Part shown: piece after piece, positions 18,027 through 26,423 of the stretch | Layout: each line of letters starts with the position of its first letter | Numbering within the stretch: position 1 is the first letter of the stretch | Source of the DNA: Cryomorphaceae bacterium | GTDB taxonomy: Bacteria > Bacteroidota > Bacteroidia > Flavobacteriales > Schleiferiaceae | Direction of reading: 5' to 3' | Length of the DNA stretch: 64,000 nucleotides | Assembly: GCA_024639785.1 (NCBI GenBank) | Contig: JAHEGI010000021.1 | Location: 166,607-230,606, forward strand | Position numbers and translations under genes: made by a program | Notes under the pieces: generated by a model | Databases searched by the model: none | Seen by the model: the letters and a program-made list of their open reading frames with translations, nothing else | What the model was told of the DNA's origin: nothing

Positions 18027-19459
18027 GCCTTGCGAATTCGGAAGCCGATGAGCGCCCATGTCGCATTGATGATGGGGCTCAACCAATTAAATAGGGCATA
18101 GATCGCATAGTCGGCAGCACTCACGTGTAGCGTGGCATATTGATACGCACCACAGGTATTCCATGGAACCAACACAGAGGTCACGGTTCCGCTGTCTTCG
18201 AGTGCGCGCGATAGGTTCTCAGGGGCGAGGCCGCGGTCTTCGTAGGCCTTTCGGAACATTCGGCCGGGAACGACAATGGCCAAATATTGATCGGCCGCCG
18301 TAGCATTGAAAAACCCGCAGGTCGCCAAGGTGGCAATGATCAAGCCCGCTGAACCATGGGCCATACGCAAGAAGAGGGCGGTGATAACCTCCAAAAATCC
18401 CGAAGCGGCTAACGTACCACCAAAGGTCATCGCGCAGAGAATGAGCCAAATGGTTCCCAGCATTCCCGACATCCCGCCAGATTCCATCAAATCGTTCAGC
18501 AAGGGATTGCTCATAGGGATATGGGTGTCGCCGTAGGTGCTGATGAAGAGCTGCTGGTAGATGTGCGTCCAGTCAAACGCGTCGACGCCTAAGCGTTCCA
18601 TAGTTAAATCGACGAGGAGGTCGTATTGGAAGAAATAGGCCGCAATGAGTCCTGCGAGCGTCCCTACGCCCATCGACACGATGGCATCAACCTTCAAAAT
18701 AATCAGGCCAATACTGAGCGCGGGGATGAGCATCAGCCATGGGCTCAGGTTGATTCGGCCACTCAGCTCTTGGGTGAGCAGGCTCAAGTCGTCCAGGCTG
18801 CCTTCTCCGCCGTTCATGCCCATAAAGCTGAAGGCGATCAAAGTAATGACGATGGCGGGTCCGCTGGTAAGCGTCATGTACCGAATGTGGGTCATTAAAT
18901 CCGTTCCGGCCATGGCAGGGGCCAAATTGGTCGTGTCCGAAAAGGGCGACATCTTATCGCCAAAGTAGGCGCCTGAAATCACAGCCCCCGCGACCATGGC
19001 GGAGGAAAAGCCCATGCTTTGGCCTACGCCCATGAGCGCAATACCAATCGTAGCCGTCGTGGCCCATGAAGATCCAGTAGCCAAACTCACGATAGCACAG
19101 ACAATCACCGTGGCGGGGAGGAAAATAGAGGGTGATAACAGGTCTAAACCGTAGACAATCAAGGTGGGGATAATGCCCGAGATGAGCCAGCTTCCTGCGA
19201 GAGCGCCTACCATGAGCAAGATTAATATGGCCTTGGAACTGTCTTGAATGTTGTGTTGGATGCCTTCCCAAAGGGTTTTGGCCTGTACGCCATTGAATGC
19301 AGCTAATCCGGCCGTCACGCCCGCGGCGGCGAGCAAAATCAGTTGATTGCTTCCATCTAAGCTGCTGTCCCCAAAAATGCGCACATTGATCGCAAGGGCG
19401 ACAATGAGGAAGAGAACAGGAAGGATGGCAAGGAGGAGGCTGGGCTGCTTAGCATTCAT
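18023..19459 (-). CDS. nhaC: NhaC-family Na+/H+ antiporter
   Basis: This is a 478-residue inner-membrane protein with about 11-12 hydrophobic segments. The SLATGSSWATTATIGIALMGVG region and GAYFGDKMSPFSDTTNLAPA block are characteristic of NhaC-type exchangers, which expel sodium in exchange for protons. Other members of the same family exchange malate/lactate, so the substrate is inferred. The ATG at 19459 is supported by a TACCTTAG element 5 bases upstream. Confidence 0.9.
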   Translation of the reverse strand: MNAKQPSLLLAILPVLFLIVALAINVRIFGDSSLDGSNQLILLAAAGVTAGLAAFNGVQAKTLWEGIQHNIQDSSKAILILLMVGALAGSWLISGIIPTLIVYGLDLLSPSIFLPATVIVCAIVSLATGSSWATTATIGIALMGVGQSMGFSSAMVAGAVISGAYFGDKMSPFSDTTNLAPAMAGTDLMTHIRYMTLTSGPAIVITLIAFSFMGMNGGEGSLDDLSLLTQELSGRINLSPWLMLIPALSIGLIILKVDAIVSMGVGTLAGLIAAYFFQYDLLVDLTMERLGVDAFDWTHIYQQLFISTYGDTHIPMSNPLLNDLMESGGMSGMLGTIWLILCAMTFGGTLAASGFLEVITALFLRMAHGSAGLIIATLATCGFFNATAADQYLAIVVPGRMFRKAYEDRGLAPENLSRALEDSGTVTSVLVPWNTCGAYQYATLHVSAADYAIYALFNWLSPIINATWALIGFRIRKA

Positions 19460-19464
19460 ATGCC

Positions 19465-19472
19465 CTAAGGTA
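19465..19472 (-). promoter_or_regulatory. Probable -7 element (TACCTTAG) for nhaC
   Basis: This matches TAnnTTTG at seven of eight positions and ends 5 bases before the nhaC ATG. Confidence 0.4.
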
Positions 19473-19498
19473 CGCTTTCGAGGAATGCTTGAAAAGTG

Positions 19499-20119
19499 CT
19501 AACGCAGCCAGGGTCGCAGGACGCGCAGCACGGAAACCAGGGATAGTCCTTTCACGTTGTCAAAGTCCCCTTCCATTTTGGTAATGGCCACATGGCCAAT
19601 CCATTCTTGGGCCCCGTAGCCACCGGCTTTATCTAAGGGCTGGCAGGTGTCTACATACCACTGCAGCCAGGAGTCAGGGAGATCGGCCATCGTGACAAGG
19701 GTCGTATTCTCGCTGGTTTCCCAACGTTGCCCATCCGTAGCCCAAACGGCCGTAATGACCTTGTGGGTGCGACCACGTAGGCGTTGCAGCATGGTGAGGG
19801 CATGGGCGAGGTCGCGCGGCTTTCCAAAGCGCTCTCCGTCCATCCAGACTTCGGTGTCTGCCGTAAGGAGGATTTCGCCGGGTTGCAAGGTGGCGACCAG
19901 GGCCTCGGCTTTCTCTTTGGCGACAAAACGCACGGTTTCGACATCGTTCAAGTCTGCAGGGGCGATTTCCGCGGTGTCGGCGGTGCGCACCTCAAAGGGC
20001 AGCCCAAAGAGGCTGAGGAGTTCTTTTCGCCGGGGAGAACCGCTTCCAAGCACTAGCTGACCATCCAGCGCAATGGGACAGGCGAGGCCTACCAGTTCCG
20101 ATCCGAAGGCAGGTTCCAT
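19499..20119 (-). CDS. maf: Maf-type nucleoside triphosphate pyrophosphatase
   Basis: This is a 206-residue Maf/ASFV1-family nucleotide pyrophosphatase that hydrolyses non-canonical or modified nucleoside triphosphates, such as dTTP/UTP or m7GTP. GSGSPRRKELLSLFGLPFEV is the N-terminal signature, TADTEVWMDGERFGKP the catalytic region, and YVDTCQPLDKAGGYGAQ the late motif. The only ATG lies 31 bases inside kdsC; the first 20 residues precede the conserved core and are probably translated as an extension. It is the last gene of the ccm-kdsC-maf run. Confidence 0.93.
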   Translation of the reverse strand: MEPAFGSELVGLACPIALDGQLVLGSGSPRRKELLSLFGLPFEVRTADTAEIAPADLNDVETVRFVAKEKAEALVATLQPGEILLTADTEVWMDGERFGKPRDLAHALTMLQRLRGRTHKVITAVWATDGQRWETSENTTLVTMADLPDSWLQWYVDTCQPLDKAGGYGAQEWIGHVAITKMEGDFDNVKGLSLVSVLRVLRPWLR

Positions 20120-20607
20120 TTGCCGTGCACTTTTAAGGTTTGTTCAATGAGGTCACGGACACAGCCCTCTCCGCCATTGATTGGGGAGATGTAATCGCAA
20201 ATGCTCCGAATTTCTGGGGCCGAATCATGCGGGCAGGTTGCTAATCCGACGCGTGTCAAAACTTCATAGTCCGGCAGGTCATCCCCCATGTAGGCGATCT
20301 CTTCAGCCTTGAGTTCATAGGCTAGCATCAGCTCTTCCAAGGCTTCTTCCTTGTGTCGTGCGCCGAGCCAAACATCCGTGATGCCCGCGGATACAAATCG
20401 TTCCTTGACGGCTTCAGACTTTCCTCCCGTGATGATCGCAATCCGGTACCCTTGGCGCAGGGCAACTTGCAAAGCATAGCCATCCTTGGAATGAAAGGTT
20501 CGAATTGGCTCCTGTCCGGGAAGAATGAGGATATGTCCATTGGTGAATACCCCGTCTACGTCAAAGACGAACGTGGTGATCCCGTGCAGTTTGCTTTTAT
20601 AGTTCAT
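20089..20607 (-). CDS. kdsC: KdsC-like HAD phosphatase
   Basis: This is a 172-residue HAD-superfamily subclass C0 phosphatase resembling 3-deoxy-D-manno-octulosonate 8-phosphate phosphatase of LPS core synthesis. The catalytic pair Asp16/Asp18 lies in FVFDVDGVFTNG, the IITGGKSEAVKERF block is motif II, and MGDDLPDYEVL is motif IV. The family includes other sugar phosphatases, so KDO-8-P is the most likely substrate but not proven. Both ends overlap neighbours. Confidence 0.88.
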   Translation of the reverse strand: MNYKSKLHGITTFVFDVDGVFTNGHILILPGQEPIRTFHSKDGYALQVALRQGYRIAIITGGKSEAVKERFVSAGITDVWLGARHKEEALEELMLAYELKAEEIAYMGDDLPDYEVLTRVGLATCPHDSAPEIRSICDYISPINGGEGCVRDLIEQTLKVHGKWNLPSDRNW

Positions 20608-21323
20608 GACTGAGACGCGTGGAAGCGTTGAATGCTCTCGCTGAGTGCAAGATACAGGTCGCGAAGCTCTTCGGGGAGCTCTCGGAGGTGCCGTTCCATC
20701 GTGGCCTGGTCCCCGCGTAAGGCTGGGCCCGTTTGGAGGGTCTTCGCATCACCGAGCAAAGCGTTTTGGACGGATTCTAAAAACATAGCTTCCAATCCGG
20801 TCACCCCGGTTTGTGCCTGGTACGTTTGAAAGAGGGCGGCGAGATGATTGGGGAAATTGTTTGCCCATACCGCGCCCAAATGATAGGCCCCTCGCTGTTC
20901 GGAAGTGGCCCATTCGCCTGGGACGGGTATGCCCAAAGCTTGGTGCCAGTCGTTCAAGGTGGAAGCGAGGGTATCATTCTCCCAAAAAATGCGGAATTGG
21001 CCCCAGGGTACGTCAGGACTTCGAAATGACTGCATTGGATACCACACCCCGCTCAGAGGCACGGAGGCCAGGGCACTTAATGGTGTCGCACCGCTGCAGT
21101 GAAATACGGGATACGTTGGATGATGCGCGACTAAGGCCTCGGCGGCTGCAGCAAGGGCGTCGTCTGGGAGGGCCAAGAAGAGTGCTCGGCTGTTAGCGGA
21201 AGGAAGGTCTATTCCTTCGGACCATGCCCGAGCAGAAACGTGTTGAAATGAACCCCCACGAGCACGCAAGCGATGGGCTAATGCCGTGGCAACTTTACCA
21301 TGACCGGCGATGCACCACGTCAT
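20604..21323 (-). CDS. Rossmann-fold and DUF2520 domain protein
   Basis: This is a 239-residue protein with an N-terminal NAD(P)-binding-like stretch (CIAGHGKVATALAHRL) and a helical C-terminal DUF2520 domain, the arrangement of an uncharacterised family related to ketopantoate/F420-dependent reductases. LFLALPDDAL and HCSGATPLSAL are typical conserved blocks. The function is unknown. It sits between ccmF and kdsC with ATGA overlaps on both sides, so its expression is tied to this operon. Confidence 0.85.
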   Translation of the reverse strand: MTWCIAGHGKVATALAHRLRARGGSFQHVSARAWSEGIDLPSANSRALFLALPDDALAAAAEALVAHHPTYPVFHCSGATPLSALASVPLSGVWYPMQSFRSPDVPWGQFRIFWENDTLASTLNDWHQALGIPVPGEWATSEQRGAYHLGAVWANNFPNHLAALFQTYQAQTGVTGLEAMFLESVQNALLGDAKTLQTGPALRGDQATMERHLRELPEELRDLYLALSESIQRFHASQS

Positions 21324-23812
21324 TTTGCTCCTTCACTCAGGCTTCGGTAGATCCGCTTCCACACTGCGAGCAGACTGCCGATCCCCATGAGGATCGAACC
21401 TAGCCAAAGCAAGTTGATATATGGGAAAATAAACGCCTGCATCAAAATGAAGGGCGGGTCATTGGCCTTTTTCTGCCAGGCAGTAATGCCATAGCTACCT
21501 TCTTCATCCTTCACTCCATCAAAACGCAGCTTGATACCTAGCGCTTCCAGTTGGACTTCTTCGTTGGAGACGGAATTGCCATCCAATAGATAGGGCAAAA
21601 GAATGGGATAGGTTTGGCCATCCATCGCTTTCAAGGTCATACTCAGCGCGAGTTCAAGATGCGTGAGCTCTCCACTTGCTGGATCAAAGGCGGCATCGAC
21701 TACCACCAGCGTGTCCCCATGGAGCAAGTACTCGTTAAAAAGGAATACCTCATCGCCCGTTTTGAGCGAGGCTTCCATCGGTTCCTTCCAGTCGCCTTGC
21801 TGCTCCTCCGCGTTCCGCAGATCGGCGTAGCTGACATAGGTGTAGATATCCTTATTCCAAAAATGCTTTGTACTCGGTTCCCGAACGTTGCCCATGCGCG
21901 CATTCATCTGAATGAAGGGCTGCAGGCTAAAGCTGGTTTTGAGGTGCTTGCGCTCTCCGTCGGCCCAGGAGGCCAGGGGGGATTCCACCTCATAAAATTC
22001 TACATCGTAGACGCGGTTGTGTCCTTCCATGCGTTCTCCTTTCCAACTGACATAGTAGGGGAACATGGAAACCGTATCGCCCATCGGCAAGAGGACATTC
22101 TCGTTCGCGGGAAAATCCTCGTGAATAAAGGTGGCATTGGTGGAAATGGCCTCCTTTTTTGCGTTGCTAATCAGGGCGCCAATGAGGACCAGCGCGAAGC
22201 CCAAATGCGCTAATGCCATTCCGCCCGCGGTCCACTTGCCTTTGAGGTAGCGGAGCCAGTAATCGGCGTTTGCAAAGAAGGCAAAAAGAGATGCGCCCAA
22301 GAGAGCCACGTACAGGATGTCCCACAAGTCCAAGCCCCACGCAATGACGAAGGTCAAGACGACGGAGATGATCAAAGACAGGGTGGCTCGACGGATTAAG
22401 GCGTTTGGACTTTCTTTCCAGCGCAAGAAAGGACCCATCGCCATGAGGATAGAAATAATGATGGCAAAAGGAATCTGCAGGCTGTTATAGTGCCTTGCGG
22501 CATCGGCAGGAGGGGCCATTTTGGCATCCAAAAGCGGTAGTAAGCCTTCGGGACCGATTAACTTATTGAATACGGGAATGCTCGTGGAAAGGGTAATTTG
22601 ACCGGCCGAAAGGAGCAAGGTTAGGGCGCCAATAAACATCCAAAACTCACGGGAGGAAAAGGCATCTTCGGAAGCGCTTTTGGGAAGGGAGCGCGCGCGC
22701 CAGAAGAAGACCACCAAGCTTCCCACCGTAAAGAATCCTAAGAAAGCTAGGAGTTGGCCGTTGAGACCCAAGTCAACAAAGGCGTGTACGGAGCTATCTC
22801 CAAGGATGCCGCTTCGGGTCAAAAAGGTGGAGTACAACACCAGTAAGAAGGAGAGAATGGCTAAAAAGAGCGTCGTGCCCGGTGCGGTCTTTTTGTGCTT
22901 GACGATCATCATCAAATGTCCAGTGGCCACCAGGGTAAGCCATGGGACGAGGGAAGAGTTTTCTACTGGATCCCAGGCCCAAAATCCGCCGAAACTCAAG
23001 GCTTCGTAGGCCCACGCGCCGCCCATGAGGACTCCGGTTCCCAAAATCGCTACACCAAAGAAGGTCCAGGGTAGCGCGGGCAGAACCCAGTCCGTGTAGC
23101 GCTTCTCAATTAATGCCGTGATGGCAAAAAGGAAAGGAATGGTGACCGAAGCAAAGCCCAAGAATAAGGTCGGTGGATGGATGACCATCCAATAGTTTTG
23201 AAGCAAAGGGTTGAGGCCCTGCCCATCGCGGAAAGCGGGAATGCGCATTAAGTAGTCCCTGAATTCGGTCCATGGCAGTCCTATGTTCTCAGGGAGTTCG
23301 CGAATGAGCACGAAAGGGGAGGAGCCGAGCTTTACCTCGCCGAAGTACACCCCAAGTAGCATGGAGGCTAGAAATAACTGAACGATGGCCAATCCGAAGA
23401 GCGTGCCATATTCCCATGTTTTGGCGGTCTTGATGAGAACCCATCCGAGAATCATATGCCAGGTCAGCCAAAGCAGGAAGCTTCCTTCTTGACCTTCCCA
23501 AAAACAGGAAGCGATGTATTCGAGCGGCATATCGAGCGAACTGTGGCGCCAGACATAATCGAATTCAAACCAGTGATTGAACAGCGCCGCAAAGAGCACT
23601 CCGATGGTGCCTAAAACCCCGAGGCTATGCAGTCCAAAGGCCCATCGACCAGCCGTGCGAAGGGAATGAACAGGGCGCTCTTCGCGCGCAGCTGGAGACC
23701 GAAAAACCTGCAACCCATAAAAAAACGCAGCAACGAATGCCCCTGCAAAGGAAAGGGCGACAAACAAGCGCCCGGCGAGGGACCAAAGGTGATGTTCTCC
23801 GAGGTATTGCAT
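21320..23812 (-). CDS. ccmF: Cytochrome c heme lyase subunit CcmF
   Basis: This is an 830-residue polytopic membrane protein that attaches heme to apocytochrome c. The tryptophan-rich WWD heme-handling motif appears as GGAWAYEALSFGGFWAWDPVENSSLVPW around residue 265-292, and about 14-15 hydrophobic segments and a large periplasmic loop near the C-terminus are visible. It is longer than E. coli CcmF (647), mainly from that C-terminal loop. It starts in a TAATG overlap with ccmE. CcmH and CcmG, which normally assist, are not in this cluster. Confidence 0.95.
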   Translation of the reverse strand: MQYLGEHHLWSLAGRLFVALSFAGAFVAAFFYGLQVFRSPAAREERPVHSLRTAGRWAFGLHSLGVLGTIGVLFAALFNHWFEFDYVWRHSSLDMPLEYIASCFWEGQEGSFLLWLTWHMILGWVLIKTAKTWEYGTLFGLAIVQLFLASMLLGVYFGEVKLGSSPFVLIRELPENIGLPWTEFRDYLMRIPAFRDGQGLNPLLQNYWMVIHPPTLFLGFASVTIPFLFAITALIEKRYTDWVLPALPWTFFGVAILGTGVLMGGAWAYEALSFGGFWAWDPVENSSLVPWLTLVATGHLMMIVKHKKTAPGTTLFLAILSFLLVLYSTFLTRSGILGDSSVHAFVDLGLNGQLLAFLGFFTVGSLVVFFWRARSLPKSASEDAFSSREFWMFIGALTLLLSAGQITLSTSIPVFNKLIGPEGLLPLLDAKMAPPADAARHYNSLQIPFAIIISILMAMGPFLRWKESPNALIRRATLSLIISVVLTFVIAWGLDLWDILYVALLGASLFAFFANADYWLRYLKGKWTAGGMALAHLGFALVLIGALISNAKKEAISTNATFIHEDFPANENVLLPMGDTVSMFPYYVSWKGERMEGHNRVYDVEFYEVESPLASWADGERKHLKTSFSLQPFIQMNARMGNVREPSTKHFWNKDIYTYVSYADLRNAEEQQGDWKEPMEASLKTGDEVFLFNEYLLHGDTLVVVDAAFDPASGELTHLELALSMTLKAMDGQTYPILLPYLLDGNSVSNEEVQLEALGIKLRFDGVKDEEGSYGITAWQKKANDPPFILMQAFIFPYINLLWLGSILMGIGSLLAVWKRIYRSLSEGAK

Positions 23813-24225
23813 TAGGGCGCAGGCTGGGTTTGGTTATAGGTGCCATCCGCAACGACGCCTTCGCCATCCGTGTATTTGGATGGACATTTCATGAGGATTT
23901 CGGTCGCGATGAACGCGTCGTCTTTGTAGTGACCTGTGAGGGTGATTTCTTCACTGCGCTCAAAGTCGGTTGGCTTGGGCTGGTTGTAAATAACCGTCGA
24001 AGCGACTCCTTCCTTGTCCAAAGCGGTGAAGGTGAGTAATGAGCTTTCCGCTTGAAAATCCATGGGCTTTTCTACATCCAAAACTGCGACGACCGTCACG
24101 GTTTCAGGTTGCTGTTTTTTGGCCATGGTGAACGTAGCGTAGACGCTGGCATCCTGGAGTGTAACCAACAGGGCCCCAATCAAAATCGCTACTACCGCGA
24201 GAAGGATGATGGAACTGCGCTTCAT
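23812..24225 (-). CDS. ccmE: Cytochrome c maturation heme chaperone CcmE (CxxxY type)
   Basis: This is a 137-residue periplasmic heme chaperone with one N-terminal membrane helix (about 5-22) and an OB-fold. The motif that covalently holds heme is here CPSKY (Cys114 to Tyr118), a CxxxY variant; the classical E. coli form is HxxxY. Such Cys-type CcmE is known from archaea and some sulfate reducers, and I expect it in Bacteroidota. I chose the ATG at 24225 because it overlaps the ccmD stop and starts at the membrane helix. Confidence 0.92.
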   Translation of the reverse strand: MKRSSIILLAVVAILIGALLVTLQDASVYATFTMAKKQQPETVTVVAVLDVEKPMDFQAESSLLTFTALDKEGVASTVIYNQPKPTDFERSEEITLTGHYKDDAFIATEILMKCPSKYTDGEGVVADGTYNQTQPAP

Positions 24226-24386
24226 GGCTTTTGCTCCAATTTTTTGATCCGTCGATCCATCCAAATGAGATAGGCGACCAATCCAACAAAAACGATTCCC
24301 AAAACGACGAGAACGACCAACATCTTTCCTTCAGAACGAAAGATATCGGCCATTTCAGCGGGGGGAGCTTGTAAAAATGTGTTCAT
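24222..24386 (-). CDS. ccmD: CcmD-like small membrane protein
   Basis: This is a 54-residue protein with a single hydrophobic helix (about 24-42) followed by MDRRIKKLEQ, the basic membrane-proximal tail expected of CcmD. CcmD helps release holo-CcmE from the CcmABC complex. The frame is open further upstream, but the ATG at 24386 lies 2 bases after the ccmC stop and gives the right size. Position between ccmC and ccmE supports the call. Confidence 0.85.
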   Translation of the reverse strand: MNTFLQAPPAEMADIFRSEGKMLVVLVVLGIVFVGLVAYLIWMDRRIKKLEQKP

Positions 24387-24388
24387 GG

Positions 24389-25060
24389 TTAGTGATTGTT
24401 TCGGTAACGCAGGCGCTCGAGCCGGACGCGAAGGGTGGCGATCCACCATCCCATGAGAATCCATCCCAGAACGGCCGGGTAGAATACCATCCGCATTCCA
24501 TTGTCTAAATCATAATTTCCAAAGGCGGGATTTCCGCCATTCCCTGGATGCAGGGAATCAGTCATTCGGGGAAGAATCCCGATGAAGACAATCATTAAGA
24601 CAAACGCAAAAACATTATACACTGCCGCAAGACGAGCCCGTTTTTCTGGATCATCGATGCTGGTGCGCAAAATGAAGTAAGCCGCATAGATCAACAAGGT
24701 TACGGCCGTGCCTTGCAGCTTGGGGTCGGCCGTCCAGTAAGCCCCCCAGGTTGCTTTGGCCCAAATCATCCCGGTAAAGAGCCCGAGCATGGCAAATACC
24801 ATGGCAACTTCGGCAAAAGAACGCGCCTGATTATCCCGATCGAGGTTCGATGGTTGACCTTCAGTGCCGGAGCGTAAAAAACGGAATGAATAGGCAAGAG
24901 AGCCGCCTAGAAGCGCAATCATGCTGAACCACATCGGAACGTGGAAATAGAGGTTTCGGATGGTTTCGTTCAAGATGACGAGCCGCGGCACGTCAAACAT
25001 GAGACCGGCATAGAGGGAGTAGCCCACTAGCACTATGGCAAGAATTTTCCAAGCTTTCAT
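24389..25060 (-). CDS. ccmC: Heme export protein CcmC
   Basis: This is a 223-residue membrane protein of the CcmC/CcsA heme-handling family with six predicted helices. The WWD-type motif reads AKATWGAYWTADPKL (about residue 112-126), and conserved His residues flank it (FHVPMWFS near the N-terminus and a late LHPGNGG loop). It loads heme on CcmE. I chose the ATG at 25060, which overlaps the ccmB stop by one base; upstream in-frame codons lie inside ccmB. Confidence 0.94.
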   Translation of the reverse strand: MKAWKILAIVLVGYSLYAGLMFDVPRLVILNETIRNLYFHVPMWFSMIALLGGSLAYSFRFLRSGTEGQPSNLDRDNQARSFAEVAMVFAMLGLFTGMIWAKATWGAYWTADPKLQGTAVTLLIYAAYFILRTSIDDPEKRARLAAVYNVFAFVLMIVFIGILPRMTDSLHPGNGGNPAFGNYDLDNGMRMVFYPAVLGWILMGWWIATLRVRLERLRYRNNH

Positions 25061-25737
25061 CAGGAGCGCCAAAGGTACGGAAAGAGCAGCCCGCCGAGGG
25101 CTAATGGAATGGCCGCCATGAGAATTTCTCCCGCCCAATTCGGGTATAAAACGAGAGGTGTTTCGCCCAACAGGGCCAATTTGCTCGCCCGCATCGAGAC
25201 CAAGAGGGTTGGCAATAAAAGTGGAAGGCTCAAAATCGCCATCATCCCGGTGCCCCGGTCCATCTTGGACGCTAACGCCGCGGTGAAACTCAATGTGGCC
25301 GAAATGGCTATAGCACCCAAGGAAATACTCACAAGAAAAGGCCAGGTAGCCACGGAGGCATCCGTTTCTGGAATGTGCGGCCAGCCTAGCCAGAGGCCAA
25401 AGAGTAACAGGCCAGTCCAGGTGACCAAGAGGCTGCTTCCCGCGGTGCTCATGGTTTTACCCAAAAGCAATTCGATAGGTTGTACAATCTGGTTTAGATA
25501 GAGCCATTGACCCGCACTTGCGGAGAAACTTCGGCTGGCAGTCTGCAAGGCGCTGAAGACAATGGTCATCCAAAGCAATGCCAGCCAAACGGTAGGGCTG
25601 GGCTCTCGCACTAGGAGGGAACATAAATACGCTACCATGGCCGCAAAGAGGACGGGTAGGAACCAGCCATTTGATCGGCGGTATTCCAATTCCCACTCCC
25701 AACGAAGCATTTGACGGATAGCTTGAGGACGAATCAC
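25060..25737 (-). CDS. ccmB: Heme exporter subunit CcmB
   Basis: This is a 225-residue membrane subunit of the CcmAB transporter with six hydrophobic segments. It begins with a basic amphipathic stretch (LRWEWELEYRRSNGWF) typical of CcmB and has the central FSALQTASRSFS block and the LSLPLLLPTLL helix. The start is a GTG at 25737: a TACCTTTG element ends 4 bases before it, while an internal ATG at 25710 would shorten the N-terminus. The ATPase partner CcmA is not beside it; the adjacent gene is a divergent peroxidase. Confidence 0.85.
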   Translation of the reverse strand: MIRPQAIRQMLRWEWELEYRRSNGWFLPVLFAAMVAYLCSLLVREPSPTVWLALLWMTIVFSALQTASRSFSASAGQWLYLNQIVQPIELLLGKTMSTAGSSLLVTWTGLLLFGLWLGWPHIPETDASVATWPFLVSISLGAIAISATLSFTAALASKMDRGTGMMAILSLPLLLPTLLVSMRASKLALLGETPLVLYPNWAGEILMAAIPLALGGLLFPYLWRS

Positions 25738-25741
25738 GGCA

Positions 25742-25749
25742 CAAAGGTA
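25742..25749 (-). promoter_or_regulatory. -7 element (TACCTTTG) for the ccmB-maf run
   Basis: This is an exact TAnnTTTG match ending 4 bases before the GTG at 25737. Because eight genes follow with overlaps or short gaps, it may drive the whole ccmBCDEF-DUF2520-kdsC-maf message. Confidence 0.6.
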
Positions 25750-25814
25750 GGGCTGGGCTGAACTTAGCCTAGCCATTTGCGGTTAACAAGTGGAATGGCT
25801 GGATAAATCAGCCG

Positions 25815-25822
25815 TATATTTG
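25815..25822 (+). promoter_or_regulatory. -7 element (TATATTTG) for the glutathione peroxidase-like gene
   Basis: This is an exact TAnnTTTG match ending 7 bases before the ATG at 25830. No -33 TTG is visible at the usual distance. Confidence 0.6.
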
Positions 25823-25829
25823 TTTAAAC

Positions 25830-26399
25830 ATGAAAAAGACCTTTACTTTTTTTGCCATGGGATTACTCGGTATGCTTCTCGGTTGTGGCCACAGTGTGGC
25901 ACAGCCTGTCCATGGTGCCGTGGACTTTTACAGTCTTTCTGCTCAGACGCTAGATGGCGAGACTTTTGACTTTGAGCAATTGCGTGGCAAGCGGGTGCTG
26001 ATTGTGAATACCGCCTCGGAATGTGGATTTACTCCCCAGTACAAAGACTTACAAGCGCTTTGGGATCAGTCCAATCACGAAGAGTTCATCATTCTAGGTT
26101 TCCCATGCAACGATTTTGGTAACCAAGAATCTGGGTCAGCCGATGACATCAAGTCATTTTGCAGCAAGAACTACGGTGTCACCTTCCAAATGATGGAAAA
26201 AGTGTCGATCAAAGGGGAGCACGTGCATCCAGTATATCAGTGGTTGACGCAAAAGGATCAGAATGGCAACAGCAACGCCAACGTGCGCTGGAATTTTTGC
26301 AAATTCGCTGTGAATGAAGAAGGGCAATGGTCTGCGTCCTACTTGATGACTACCTCTCCATTGAGCAAAGACATCAAGCAATTCGCAGGAGTTCAATAA
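25830..26399 (+). CDS. Glutathione peroxidase-family lipoprotein (Cys type)
   Basis: This is a 189-residue thiol peroxidase of the GPx/BtuE family. A lipobox (MLLGC, Cys19) suggests a lipid-anchored, extracytoplasmic enzyme rather than a cytoplasmic one. The peroxidatic Cys65 is in NTASECGFTPQY, the second conserved Cys93 is in GFPCNDFGNQE, and the active-site Trp is in VRWNFCKF. It uses Cys, not selenocysteine. Bacteria of this type generally reduce such enzymes with thioredoxin. The bacillithiol gene follows 24 bases after its stop. Confidence 0.93.
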   Translation: MKKTFTFFAMGLLGMLLGCGHSVAQPVHGAVDFYSLSAQTLDGETFDFEQLRGKRVLIVNTASECGFTPQYKDLQALWDQSNHEEFIILGFPCNDFGNQESGSADDIKSFCSKNYGVTFQMMEKVSIKGEHVHPVYQWLTQKDQNGNSNANVRWNFCKFAVNEEGQWSASYLMTTSPLSKDIKQFAGVQ

Positions 26400-26423
26400 G
26401 CTCATCGCGTTACGAATTACGTC

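Noticed and set aside
21614..22213. A 199-codon plus-strand frame inside ccmF
   Set aside because: It is the complement of conserved ccmF sequence and its product has no recognisable features.
25830..26399. Selenoprotein glutathione peroxidase
   Set aside because: The active-site codon is TGT (Cys65), not TGA, and no SECIS-like hairpin is needed.
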